Assembly: GCA_031552845.1 (NCBI GenBank)
Contig: JAVBMC010000060.1
Span: 1 to 12,492 of the forward strand
Source of the DNA: JAVBMC01 sp031552845
Lineage (GTDB): Bacteria; Verrucomicrobiota; Kiritimatiellia; RFP12; DVOR01
DNA: 12,492 nt
Reading direction: 5' to 3'
Part shown: piece by piece, positions 1 through 6,463 of the stretch
Position numbering within the stretch: position 1 is the first letter of the stretch
Layout of the letters: the number at the start of each line of letters is the position of its first letter
Position numbers and translations under genes: made by a program
The notes under the pieces: generated by a model
Seen by the model: only the letters and a program-made list of their open reading frames with translations
Told to the model about the DNA's origin: nothing
The model's database searches: none

Positions 1-240
1 AAAACCAACAACCCCTACAACGTTAAACTCACCCTCACACCCAAGACAGGGCTATTCAGCGGCAGCTTCAACGAAACAGGCATCAAAACCGCCTACAAAC
101 TCTACGGCATCCTGACTCCCTACCTCGTGACCGACACCGACGACACCGCAGGCCTCGGGTTTTATAGCATCCCGATGGTCGTGCCCAAGACGCAGAGGTC
201 TGAGTTGTTCAGACTCACAACTGAAGCAGTGGAGGAGTAA
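1..240 (+). CDS. C-terminal end of a large exported or surface protein (5' truncated by the window)
   Basis: An open frame runs from the first base to a TAA at 238-240, giving 79 residues with no start in the window. The segment reads KLTLTPKTGLFSGSF early on and then YKLYGILTPY and AGLGFYSIPM. This alternation of short beta strands, with a 'PKTGLFSGSF' turn followed by a 'Y.G.L.P' strand and a G-rich strand, resembles a C-terminal beta-sandwich module that I recall from long secreted proteins of Verrucomicrobiota, Planctomycetota and Lentisphaerota. The full-length function cannot be told from this piece. Its codons favour C in third position (AAC, ACC, CTC, TAC) more than the neighbours, which may reflect a long, differently composed surface gene. 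It converges on parC across the 241-504 repeat region. Being a real coding end is fairly certain; the family assignment is from recollection. Confidence 0.6.
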   Translation, partial: KTNNPYNVKLTLTPKTGLFSGSFNETGIKTAYKLYGILTPYLVTDTDDTAGLGFYSIPMVVPKTQRSELFRLTTEAVEE

Positions 241-241
241 A

Positions 242-302
242 GAAGCTCACGCGGAGACGCGGAGGTGCGGAGAGAATGCCGGCGGGGACGCCGGCGCTCC
301 CA
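242..302. repeat. Intergenic repeat, copy 1 (G/A-rich direct repeat plus GCCGGCG palindrome)
   Basis: A GAAGCTCACGCGGAGACGCG block followed by a perfect hairpin: GCCGGCG (278-284), loop GGGA, CGCCGGC (289-295), then GCTCCCA. The same two modules occur in the same order at 384-453. The ACGCGGAGACGCGGAGG part resembles dispersed '(A)CGCGGAG' or 'CGCAAAG' repeats that I recall from many environmental bacterial genomes. Confidence 0.75.
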
Positions 303-309
303 GGGGAAG

Positions 310-360
310 AGGATGGGTTGACGCGGTGCGGCGGTTTCGGCGAAACGCGCCCTACCTTTT
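310..360. repeat. Dispersed palindromic repeat of the CCCTACCTTTT type, copy 1
   Basis: The right half contains a small perfect hairpin GTTTC-GGC-GAAAC (334-346) followed by GCGCCCTACCTTTT (347-360). The left arm GGATGGG (311-317) is a decayed match to the GGTAGGG arm seen in the better copy at 12189-12246. Shared order of parts between the two sites (TGCGGC, a small hairpin with a GGCGAAA core, then GCCCTACCTTTT) marks them as one repeat family. Confidence 0.65.
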
Positions 361-383
361 AAGAGCAGGGCTGACGCGGTGGG

Positions 384-453
384 GAAGCTCACGCGGAGAC
401 GCGGAGGCGCGGAAAGTGAGAGAGAAGTGCCGGCGGGGACGCCGGTGCTCCCA
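384..453. repeat. Intergenic repeat, copy 2 (G/A-rich direct repeat plus GCCGGCG palindrome)
   Basis: Second copy of the 242-302 element. The first 30 bases match it except for one T-to-C change; about 14 bases follow in place of about 6, then the hairpin GCCGGCG (429-435), GGGA, CGCCGGT (440-446) and GCTCCCA. A TGACGCGGTG 10-mer is also duplicated just outside (319-328 and 372-381), so the region grew by duplication of mixed modules. Confidence 0.7.
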
Positions 454-457
454 AAAA

Positions 458-490
458 CAAGAAGGGCGCGGATAGTCCGCGCCCTTCTTG
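458..490 (-). terminator. Intrinsic terminator of parC
   Basis: Perfect 15-bp inverted repeat with a 3-base loop: arms at 458-472 and 476-490 (CAAGAAGGGCGCGGA and its exact reverse complement). Read on the minus strand, the stem is followed directly by TTTTTGGG, a run of five T, and it begins 14 bases past the parC stop. On the plus strand the bases after the stem (TATCTGCTTC) are poor in T, so it acts mainly for parC but could block read-through both ways. Confidence 0.88.
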
Positions 491-504
491 TATCTGCTTC
501 ACTG

Positions 505-2661
505 CTAGATGAACAAGCCCTTGGGGGATTTTTCGTTGTCGTCCCACCAGCGGGGTTTGCTGGAATCGACCTTGGAGATGTCCTTGGAGGTCATTTGAAT
601 ACCACGGGTGGAGGCTGAGCGTAGAGCGACATCACCGGGAGCGAATGCCTGTTGGTTGACGCGCTGGTGTTTGACCGGCTTATACTTGACGTAAATGGTC
701 TCAGGCGTGCCTTCCTGCAGGTGGCGGACGGTACTCTTTTCAGGCGCAAGGCGGTATTCTTTATTGAAGATCGCGCCGCCGATGGTGAAGCGTTTGATGT
801 AGGTGAAGCCGTGCTGGGACTCGGTGTAGACGAGGGTATACTCGCGGTCACGGTCATACTTGGCGCAGTAGATGAGGTCCTTGTCCACGAAAAGTTTGTC
901 CGGCGGTGGCATGACTTTGTATCGGCCATCGTTCCAGATAAGGAGGAGGCGGTCGAGTGAGGAGCACTTGAAGATTTCGTCGCCGCCTTTGATTTCGTAA
1001 CCGAGGTAACCGTCGTCCTGATTGTGGCGGACGGAGAGTTCGGAGGCGGTGAGGGTGCGCAGTTCGATTTCGCCGAAAGTGGTGATTTTAGTGAGGCGGG
1101 GATAGACGTCTTTATACTGCTTGATGAGTCCCTTGAGGTAACCGACGGCATAGCGCTTGAGGTTGGCGAGGTTGTCGTTGATCTCGGACTGTTCCTTGCG
1201 GTTGGCAGCAATTTCTTCTTTGTTGCGATTGATGTCGAACAAGGAGATGCGGCGGATGCGGATCTGCAGGAGGTGTTCGATGTCGTCTTCGCTGAGGTCG
1301 CGGATGAATTCGGCACGGAAGGGCTCAAGGCCGCTGCGGACGGCTTCGCGGACGGCATCGGCAGTGGTCATCTTTTCGATGCGTTTGTAGATGCGTTCTT
1401 CAATGAAAATACGTTCCAGCGTGCGGGTATGAATGGCCTCGCTGAGTTCAGCGAGGCGGATTTCAAACTCACGGCGCAGGAGATCGAGCAGCTGTTCGAC
1501 GTTGATTTGGAGAATCTCGGGCACCGTAGTGAGAACAGGGCGGCTGTCTTTGAGGACGATGATGCGGCTGCTGCAGTAGCTTTCGCACTCGGTAAAGGCG
1601 TAGAGGGCCTTGATGACTTTATCGGGGTCTGCACCGACGGAGAGGGCGAGTTCGATGTTGACGTTCTCGGCGGTGAGATCGGTGATTTGTTTGACAGCGA
1701 CTTTCTTGGCCGTGATGTTCTTCTCGATGGAGGCGATGAGGCTCTCGGTGGTCTTGCCGTAGGGAAGGCCGGTGATGTAGAGCTTGCCTTTTTCTTTGGG
1801 GCGCTGTTCGATGATGGCGCGGACCTTGACGCGGCCGCGGCCTTCGTCGTATTCAGATGGATCCATCAGGCCGCCGGAAAGAAAGTCGGGGAGGACTTTA
1901 AAAGGTTTCTTTTGGAGGATGGCGATCTCGGCTTCGAGCAGCTCGATGAAGTTGTGGGGGAGGATGTCGGTGGAGAGGCCGACAGCGATGCCGCTGGCAC
2001 CGAGCATGAGCAGCAGGGGGAGCTTGGAGGGGAGCAGGACGGGCTCTTGGTTGCGGCCGTCGTAGCTGGGGATGTAGGCAGTAGTCTTGGGATTAAAAAT
2101 CTCTTTGCGGGCGAGCTCGGTGAGTCGGCACTCGATGTAACGCATGGCGGCTGCGGAGTCGCCGGTGAGGGGGTTGCCGAAGTTTCCTTGGCCTTCAATG
2201 AGGTAGCGTTTGTTGGCGAGGTTGACGAGCGCGTCGCCGATGGAGGCGTCACCATGCGGATGGTATTGCATGGTGTGACCGACGATGTTGGCGACTTTTG
2301 TGAAGCGGCCGTCGTCTTTTTCCCCGAGGGAGTGCATGTTGCGGCGTTGGACGGGCTTGAGGCCGTCTTCGACCGTAGGAATGGAGCGGTTGCAAATGAC
2401 GTACGAGGCGTAGGGGAGGTAGCTGCTTTGCATCAGGCAGCTGAGGGGGCCGCGCTCACCGGGGGTGAGATTTTGGTCGTCGGAGCCGAGGCGGGCGCTT
2501 TGGGTGGCGCCACCGTCGTCATCATCGTCAGTTTGAGCTGAAGGCGGAGGTTGTTCGAGGGCGTCTTGGCCGGGCGTGGAGTCGAGGTCGAATAAAAAAT
2601 TCTCGAGTTGTACCGGGGGGATATTTTCGGGTGAATCGCCTTTTTTCTTCTTTTTGCTCAT
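505..2661 (-). CDS. parC: DNA topoisomerase IV subunit A (ParC/GyrA family)
   Basis: Encodes 718 residues of a type IIA topoisomerase cleavage subunit, which with a ParE/GyrB partner passes one DNA duplex through another to unlink or relax the chromosome. The core begins near residue 77 (SSYLPYASYVI.NRSIP.VEDGLKPVQRR). The helix-turn-helix region YHPHGDASIGDALV lies at 133-146 and the catalytic Arg-Tyr pair is R174-Y175 in AAMRYIECRLT. The usual Ser of the quinolone pocket (GyrA Ser83) aligns to Ala139, and Asp87 aligns to Asp143, as in ParC-like proteins of Bacteroidetes. The first 75 residues are a low-complexity extension (five Lys after MS, five Asp at 45-49). The C-terminal part is short, with no recognisable GyrA box, which favours ParC over GyrA. 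Start choice: an in-frame TTG at 2697 lies inside the -35 box, so the ATG at 2661 is the start; it has no Shine-Dalgarno. No parE is adjacent. Divergent from lepA. Confidence 0.92.
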   Translation of the reverse strand: MSKKKKKGDSPENIPPVQLENFLFDLDSTPGQDALEQPPPSAQTDDDDDGGATQSARLGSDDQNLTPGERGPLSCLMQSSYLPYASYVICNRSIPTVEDGLKPVQRRNMHSLGEKDDGRFTKVANIVGHTMQYHPHGDASIGDALVNLANKRYLIEGQGNFGNPLTGDSAAAMRYIECRLTELARKEIFNPKTTAYIPSYDGRNQEPVLLPSKLPLLLMLGASGIAVGLSTDILPHNFIELLEAEIAILQKKPFKVLPDFLSGGLMDPSEYDEGRGRVKVRAIIEQRPKEKGKLYITGLPYGKTTESLIASIEKNITAKKVAVKQITDLTAENVNIELALSVGADPDKVIKALYAFTECESYCSSRIIVLKDSRPVLTTVPEILQINVEQLLDLLRREFEIRLAELSEAIHTRTLERIFIEERIYKRIEKMTTADAVREAVRSGLEPFRAEFIRDLSEDDIEHLLQIRIRRISLFDINRNKEEIAANRKEQSEINDNLANLKRYAVGYLKGLIKQYKDVYPRLTKITTFGEIELRTLTASELSVRHNQDDGYLGYEIKGGDEIFKCSSLDRLLLIWNDGRYKVMPPPDKLFVDKDLIYCAKYDRDREYTLVYTESQHGFTYIKRFTIGGAIFNKEYRLAPEKSTVRHLQEGTPETIYVKYKPVKHQRVNQQAFAPGDVALRSASTRGIQMTSKDISKVDSSKPRWWDDNEKSPKGLFI

Positions 2662-2668
2662 GGGGTGT

Positions 2669-2697
2669 ATTATAGTAAACGTCTGCGAATGTGGCAA
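2669..2697 (-). promoter_or_regulatory. parC promoter, predicted leaderless start
   Basis: On the minus strand: -35 TTGCCA (2697-2692), 17-bp spacer, -10 TATAAT (2674-2669, perfect consensus), then ACACCCC and the ATG at 2661. Seven bases separate the -10 box from the ATG, so initiation at the usual distance would fall on or next to the A of the start codon. No purine-rich ribosome site exists between or just upstream. Confidence 0.85.
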
Positions 2698-2764
2698 GTT
2701 TTAATTTGTGGGCAAGGGGAATGGGTGTCTGTTTTAAGGCGTCGAAGGGCGCGGGAATGCGTCT

Positions 2765-2792
2765 TTGATTGCTATATAGATGGTTTTATGGT
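2765..2792 (+). promoter_or_regulatory. Possible lepA promoter
   Basis: TTGATT (2765-2770), a 16-bp spacer and TATGGT (2787-2792), followed by about 22 bases of leader to the lepA GTG. The match is only moderate, and TAAGAT at 2792-2797 is an alternative -10. The position in the divergent parC-lepA gap makes some promoter here necessary. Confidence 0.4.
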
Positions 2793-2821
2793 AAGATTGA
2801 CGACTACTTTGGAGAGTGTTT

Positions 2822-4639
2822 GTGGAAGAAAAAATCGAGAATACCCGTAATTTTTGCATTATCGCGCATATCGACCATGGCAAGACGACGCTGTCAGACC
2901 GCATTTTGGAGGCGACTAAAGCGATTGAGCTGAGGCAGCTGCGCGAACAGACGTTGGATGCGATGGATTTGGAGCGCGAGCGCGGGATTACGATTAAGTG
3001 CCACCCGGTGTCGATGCTGTATACGGCGAAGAATGGAAAGACGTATCGGTTTAATCTGATCGACACGCCCGGGCATGTGGACTTTACCTATGAGGTGTCG
3101 CGGAGCATGGGTGCGTGCGAGGGTGCAATTTTGGTAGTAGATGCCGCACAGGGTGTCGAAGCACAGACTGTGGCGAATACGTATTTGGCGGTTGAGAATA
3201 ATTTGGAAATCATCCCCGTATTAAATAAGGTGGATTTGCCGAGCGCGGATGTGCCGGAGGTGGTGCGCCAGATTGAAGAGGTGTTGGGGATTCCTGTTGA
3301 AGAACCGTTGTTGATGAGCGCGAAGACGGGGCAGGGGATTGAGGATGTGCTGGAGGCGATTGTGCATCGGCTGCATCCGCCGATGACACGCGGGGCCAAT
3401 GCGCCGTTGCGGGCATTGGTGTTCGACAGCGTCTTTGATGTGTTCCGTGGCGTGATTACTTATGTGCGCGTGGTGGACGGCTGTTTGAAGCCGGGGATGA
3501 ATATTAAATTCATGTCCAATGGCGTCAGCACGCAGGTGAAGGAAGTTGGCATTTTCAGCCCGTCGCAAAAGCCTGTGGATATGCTTGAGCCGGGGCAGGT
3601 GGGGTATCTCGTCGGCACGGTGAAGGATCCGTCTGAAATTAAGATCGGCGATACCGTCACGACGGTTAAAGAGGGCAGTGACGAGAAGCTGCCGGGCTTC
3701 AAGGATGTTCAGCCGATGGTGTTCAGCGGCGTCTATCCTGTCAGCACCGACGAGTTTGAAAAGGTGCGCTCAGGACTTGAGAAGCTGCATTTGAATGATT
3801 CGGCTTTCTCATTTCACAGCGAGAGTTCTGTGGCATTGGGCTTTGGTTTCCGTTGCGGGTTCTTGGGGCTGTTGCACATGGAAGTGGTGTTGGAGCGCCT
3901 GCGCCGTGAGTTCAACCTCGACATCATCAGTACGCATCCGTCGGTGGTGTATAAAATCTTTATGACCGATGGCACGGAGCTGGAGATTGATAACCCCGTG
4001 CAACTGCCGGACTTGATGAAGATCGACCACATTGAAGAGCCGTATATCAAGGCCACCATTATTTGCCCTAGTGAGTATATCGGCGACATCATGCGGCTGG
4101 TGATGGAGCGGCGCGGTGAAATGCGTGCGACGGAATCGATTGACGCAGTGCGTGTGCTGTTGACGTTTGAGATTCCGTTGAACGAAATCCTGATCGACTT
4201 CCACGATACGCTCAAGAGCATCAGCCGCGGGTACGCATCAATGGACTATGAGCCGTTGGGTTACCGCCCCGGCAACATCGTGAAAATGGATATCCTGCTC
4301 AACGCCGAGCCGGTGGATGCGTTCTCCTGCTTGGTGCATAAAGACCGTGCTATTTACCGCGGGCGTCAAATCTGCAAGGCGCTGGCTGACAGCATTCCGC
4401 CGCACATGTTTAAGATTCCTGTGCAGGCTGCCATCAATAAAACAATCATTGCACGTGAGGATATCCGCCCGTTCCGTAAGGACGTTACAGCCAAGCTTTA
4501 CGGCGGTGACGTGACGCGCAAGCAAAAGCTCTTGAAGAAGCAGGCCGAGGGCAAAAAACGGATGAAGGAATTCGGCACCGTTAATGTGCCGCAGTCCGCA
4601 TTCATCGCCGTGCTGCGCGGTACTTCCGACGACGGCTAA
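2822..4639 (+). CDS. lepA: Elongation factor 4 (LepA), ribosome-associated GTPase
   Basis: Encodes 605 residues, close to the 599 of E. coli LepA. This translational GTPase binds stalled or mistranslocated ribosomes, can promote back-translocation and affects 30S assembly. GTPase motifs are complete: P-loop AHIDHGKT (15-22), switch I RGITIK (54-59), DTPGH (81-85, with the catalytic His85), NKVD (135-138) and SAK (166-168). Domains II, III and V follow, and the LepA-specific tail is clear from GGDVTRKQKLLKKQAEGKK to the NVPQSAF segment near the end. Start: GTG 2822 was chosen because GGAGA (2811-2815) sits 6 bases before it; the in-frame GTG at 2816 would be only 1 base from that site. LepA is often a single-copy gene beside lepB, but here the neighbours are parC (divergent) and gluQ (convergent). 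The stop overlaps the gluQ stop by 4 bases. Confidence 0.96.
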   Translation: MEEKIENTRNFCIIAHIDHGKTTLSDRILEATKAIELRQLREQTLDAMDLERERGITIKCHPVSMLYTAKNGKTYRFNLIDTPGHVDFTYEVSRSMGACEGAILVVDAAQGVEAQTVANTYLAVENNLEIIPVLNKVDLPSADVPEVVRQIEEVLGIPVEEPLLMSAKTGQGIEDVLEAIVHRLHPPMTRGANAPLRALVFDSVFDVFRGVITYVRVVDGCLKPGMNIKFMSNGVSTQVKEVGIFSPSQKPVDMLEPGQVGYLVGTVKDPSEIKIGDTVTTVKEGSDEKLPGFKDVQPMVFSGVYPVSTDEFEKVRSGLEKLHLNDSAFSFHSESSVALGFGFRCGFLGLLHMEVVLERLRREFNLDIISTHPSVVYKIFMTDGTELEIDNPVQLPDLMKIDHIEEPYIKATIICPSEYIGDIMRLVMERRGEMRATESIDAVRVLLTFEIPLNEILIDFHDTLKSISRGYASMDYEPLGYRPGNIVKMDILLNAEPVDAFSCLVHKDRAIYRGRQICKALADSIPPHMFKIPVQAAINKTIIAREDIRPFRKDVTAKLYGGDVTRKQKLLKKQAEGKKRMKEFGTVNVPQSAFIAVLRGTSDDG

Positions 4640-5595
4640 TCCAGCGTGCCGCGCCAGATAACAGGTTCGCGGTTGACCTTGCGCCAGTCGAATAACGGCA
4701 ATAGTTCTTTGGGGCTAATTGGACGGGGTGTCGGAATCAATCCGGCGCTTGCTGCCAGCCAGCCGACTAATTGCTCCGCCTTAACACCGGCTTCACGGAA
4801 AGCAGAAATACGCGTATCACCGTGACGTTTGGCTAAGCGGCGTCCGTCTGTACCCGTGACAAGCGGGACATGATAGAACTGAGGCGGCGTATAACCGAGC
4901 GCTTCATAGACAAGCAACTGGCAGGGGGTTGCCGCCAGCAGGTCATCTGCCCGTACAACCTCTGTGATGCCCATCACGGCGTCATCGGTCACAACGGCCA
5001 CGGGGTAGGCCGCACCATCGCGATCGCGGGCAATGGCGAAGTCGCCAAATTGTTCAGCCACGTTAAACTCATGCACGCCGGAGAAGGAGTCGTTGACTGT
5101 GGTGATGGTGTTGGCCGGTGCTTTAAACCGCCAGCAGGGAATCAGCAGCTGCCGCTTGGGGTCATCGAGTTCCTCTGATGGATTGAGAAATGCAAAGGCG
5201 TCGTCCCATGTTCCGAAGCGTCCACGGCAGGTGCCCGAATAGTGGAGCATTTCGCCCGCATGGGGAGCGGATTGGACTGACTCGATATCTTTGCGTGAAC
5301 AGACGCAAGGGTATTTGGGTAGACGTTCCAGTGCATCCTTGTAGAGGGATTTACGCTCGGACTGAATAACGGGCTCACCATCCCAATCTAAGCCGAGCCA
5401 GCGTAGGTCGTCCAAGATGGCTTGCGTGGCGCCGGGCTTGACCTTGGGGTGGTCGAGATCCTCAATCCGCATGAACATGGTGCCGCCGCGCGAACGGATG
5501 CTGAGCCAGCCAAGGAGGAAGGTGCGGGCGTTGCCGATGTGCAGGGCGCCTGTGGGGCTTGGTGCTAACCGCCCGCGGGGAGTATCGCTGTTCAT
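4636..5595 (-). CDS. gluQ: Glutamyl-Q tRNA(Asp) synthetase
   Basis: Encodes 319 residues resembling the catalytic half of glutamyl-tRNA synthetase without the anticodon-binding domain. Enzymes of this family activate glutamate and attach it to queuosine at position 34 of tRNA(Asp). With the ATG at 5595 as residue 1, visible features are RLAPSPTGALHIGN (class I HIGH-type motif, HIGN 19-22), the zinc ligands C97-x-C99...Y119-x3-C123 in the Cys-x-Cys...Tyr-x3-Cys pattern of E. coli GluQ, DDAVMGITEVVRADDLL, and a KMSKS-equivalent KRHGD starting at 256. A longer start at 5610 exists, but GGAG lies 9 bases before the 5595 ATG and nothing comparable precedes 5610. It is the last gene of the ctp-dapF-gluQ operon, beginning 18 bases after the dapF stop. 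Its TAG overlaps the lepA stop. The full zinc site and motifs argue for an active enzyme; the tRNA(Asp) substrate is known for the family, not shown here. Confidence 0.92.
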   Translation of the reverse strand: MNSDTPRGRLAPSPTGALHIGNARTFLLGWLSIRSRGGTMFMRIEDLDHPKVKPGATQAILDDLRWLGLDWDGEPVIQSERKSLYKDALERLPKYPCVCSRKDIESVQSAPHAGEMLHYSGTCRGRFGTWDDAFAFLNPSEELDDPKRQLLIPCWRFKAPANTITTVNDSFSGVHEFNVAEQFGDFAIARDRDGAAYPVAVVTDDAVMGITEVVRADDLLAATPCQLLVYEALGYTPPQFYHVPLVTGTDGRRLAKRHGDTRISAFREAGVKAEQLVGWLAASAGLIPTPRPISPKELLPLFDWRKVNREPVIWRGTLD

Positions 5596-5613
5596 CGTGC
5601 GATGCTCCATTTG

Positions 5614-6450
5614 TTATTCATCGAGGCTGAGGGTCGTTAAATCTATTTCGCCGGTAAAGATGATCTTGGCGGGGCCGGTCAGCGTCAGGAATGTACAACG
5701 TCCCGCACGCCAATCGCCGTCGACAACAAGTTCAAAACCGCTGGGCGTGCGTACATGCACGGGTAACGTGAGGCCTAGCTTCTCGACCGCCACCAATGCG
5801 CAGGCAACAGCGCCGGTTCCGCATGCGCCGGATTCGTCTTCGACGCCGCGCTCATATGTGCGCATGGTCAGGCGGTTGCCGGGGCGGATGGCCATGAAGT
5901 CGACGTTGGTGCCCTCAGGTTCAAATGCCGTGTGGAGCCTTAACTTGCGTCCAAGGTCAATGACTTCGACGTTGTGTACTTCCGGCACCTGAATCACGAA
6001 GTGAGGAACGCCTGTGTTGACGAAGTCGCCGTCAATGACCGTCTTGCCGTCATCAAGCGTGAGCTTGAGTCCGAAGTTCTTCTTTTGCGGTTCGGGCATC
6101 CAGACGCGGACGCCTGAGTTGGTGATTTCGGCATCAAGCAGGCCGCAGCTCGTTTCCATCGTCATGGTCTTCTTGGTGACGGCACCGATGTGGTGAGCGA
6201 AGGCGGCTGCACAGCGGGCGCCATTGCCGCACATTTCAACCTCGGAGCCATCGGGGTTGAGGAAGCGCATGCGGAAGTCTGCACGTTCGGATTGCTGGAT
6301 GAGGATGATACCTTCCGCGCCGACGCCGGTACGGCGTGCGGACAGGGCTGCCATGAGGAAGTGGTCTTCCCAGGGGACGAGTCCTTCACGGTCATCAATC
6401 ATGATGAAGTCATTTGACGCACCGTGCATTTTTGTGAATGAGAGTTTCAT
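5614..6450 (-). CDS. dapF: Diaminopimelate epimerase
   Basis: Encodes 278 residues (E. coli DapF has 274). This cytoplasmic, cofactor-free racemase converts LL- to meso-diaminopimelate, the last step before lysine and the direct precursor for the peptidoglycan peptide. The N-terminus MKLSFTKMHGASNDFI is typical. The two catalytic cysteines are C74 in MCGNGARC and C209 in ESGACGTGAVA; the substrate-binding NTGVPHF segment is at 144-150. The usual 'GADG' turn reads GVGAEG here, a mild variation. A strong Shine-Dalgarno AGGAGGT lies in the 13-base gap after the ctp stop, about 4 bases before the ATG, so translation is probably independent within the operon. Start and reading frame are unambiguous. 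Presence of DapF implies a DAP-type peptidoglycan. Confidence 0.96.
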   Translation of the reverse strand: MKLSFTKMHGASNDFIMIDDREGLVPWEDHFLMAALSARRTGVGAEGIILIQQSERADFRMRFLNPDGSEVEMCGNGARCAAAFAHHIGAVTKKTMTMETSCGLLDAEITNSGVRVWMPEPQKKNFGLKLTLDDGKTVIDGDFVNTGVPHFVIQVPEVHNVEVIDLGRKLRLHTAFEPEGTNVDFMAIRPGNRLTMRTYERGVEDESGACGTGAVACALVAVEKLGLTLPVHVRTPSGFELVVDGDWRAGRCTFLTLTGPAKIIFTGEIDLTTLSLDE

Positions 6451-6463
6451 GGTGACCTCCTGT

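Noticed and set aside
1024..2541. Plus-strand 505-residue open frame opposite parC
   Set aside because: It is antisense to a well-supported topoisomerase gene, has an Asp/Glu/Gly/Val-skewed composition typical of a shadow of G+C-biased codons, and shows no recognisable motif or start signals.
2661..2697. Longer parC start at the TTG at 2697
   Set aside because: That TTG is the -35 box of a near-perfect promoter; the extra 12 codons cover the promoter itself.
5595..5610. Longer gluQ start at the ATG at 5610
   Set aside because: No Shine-Dalgarno precedes it, whereas the GGAG inside its first codons is well placed for the ATG at 5595.
5417..5992. Plus-strand 191-residue frame spanning the dapF-gluQ junction
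   Set aside because: Lies opposite two clearly real genes and has an Arg/Ser/Pro-rich shadow composition.
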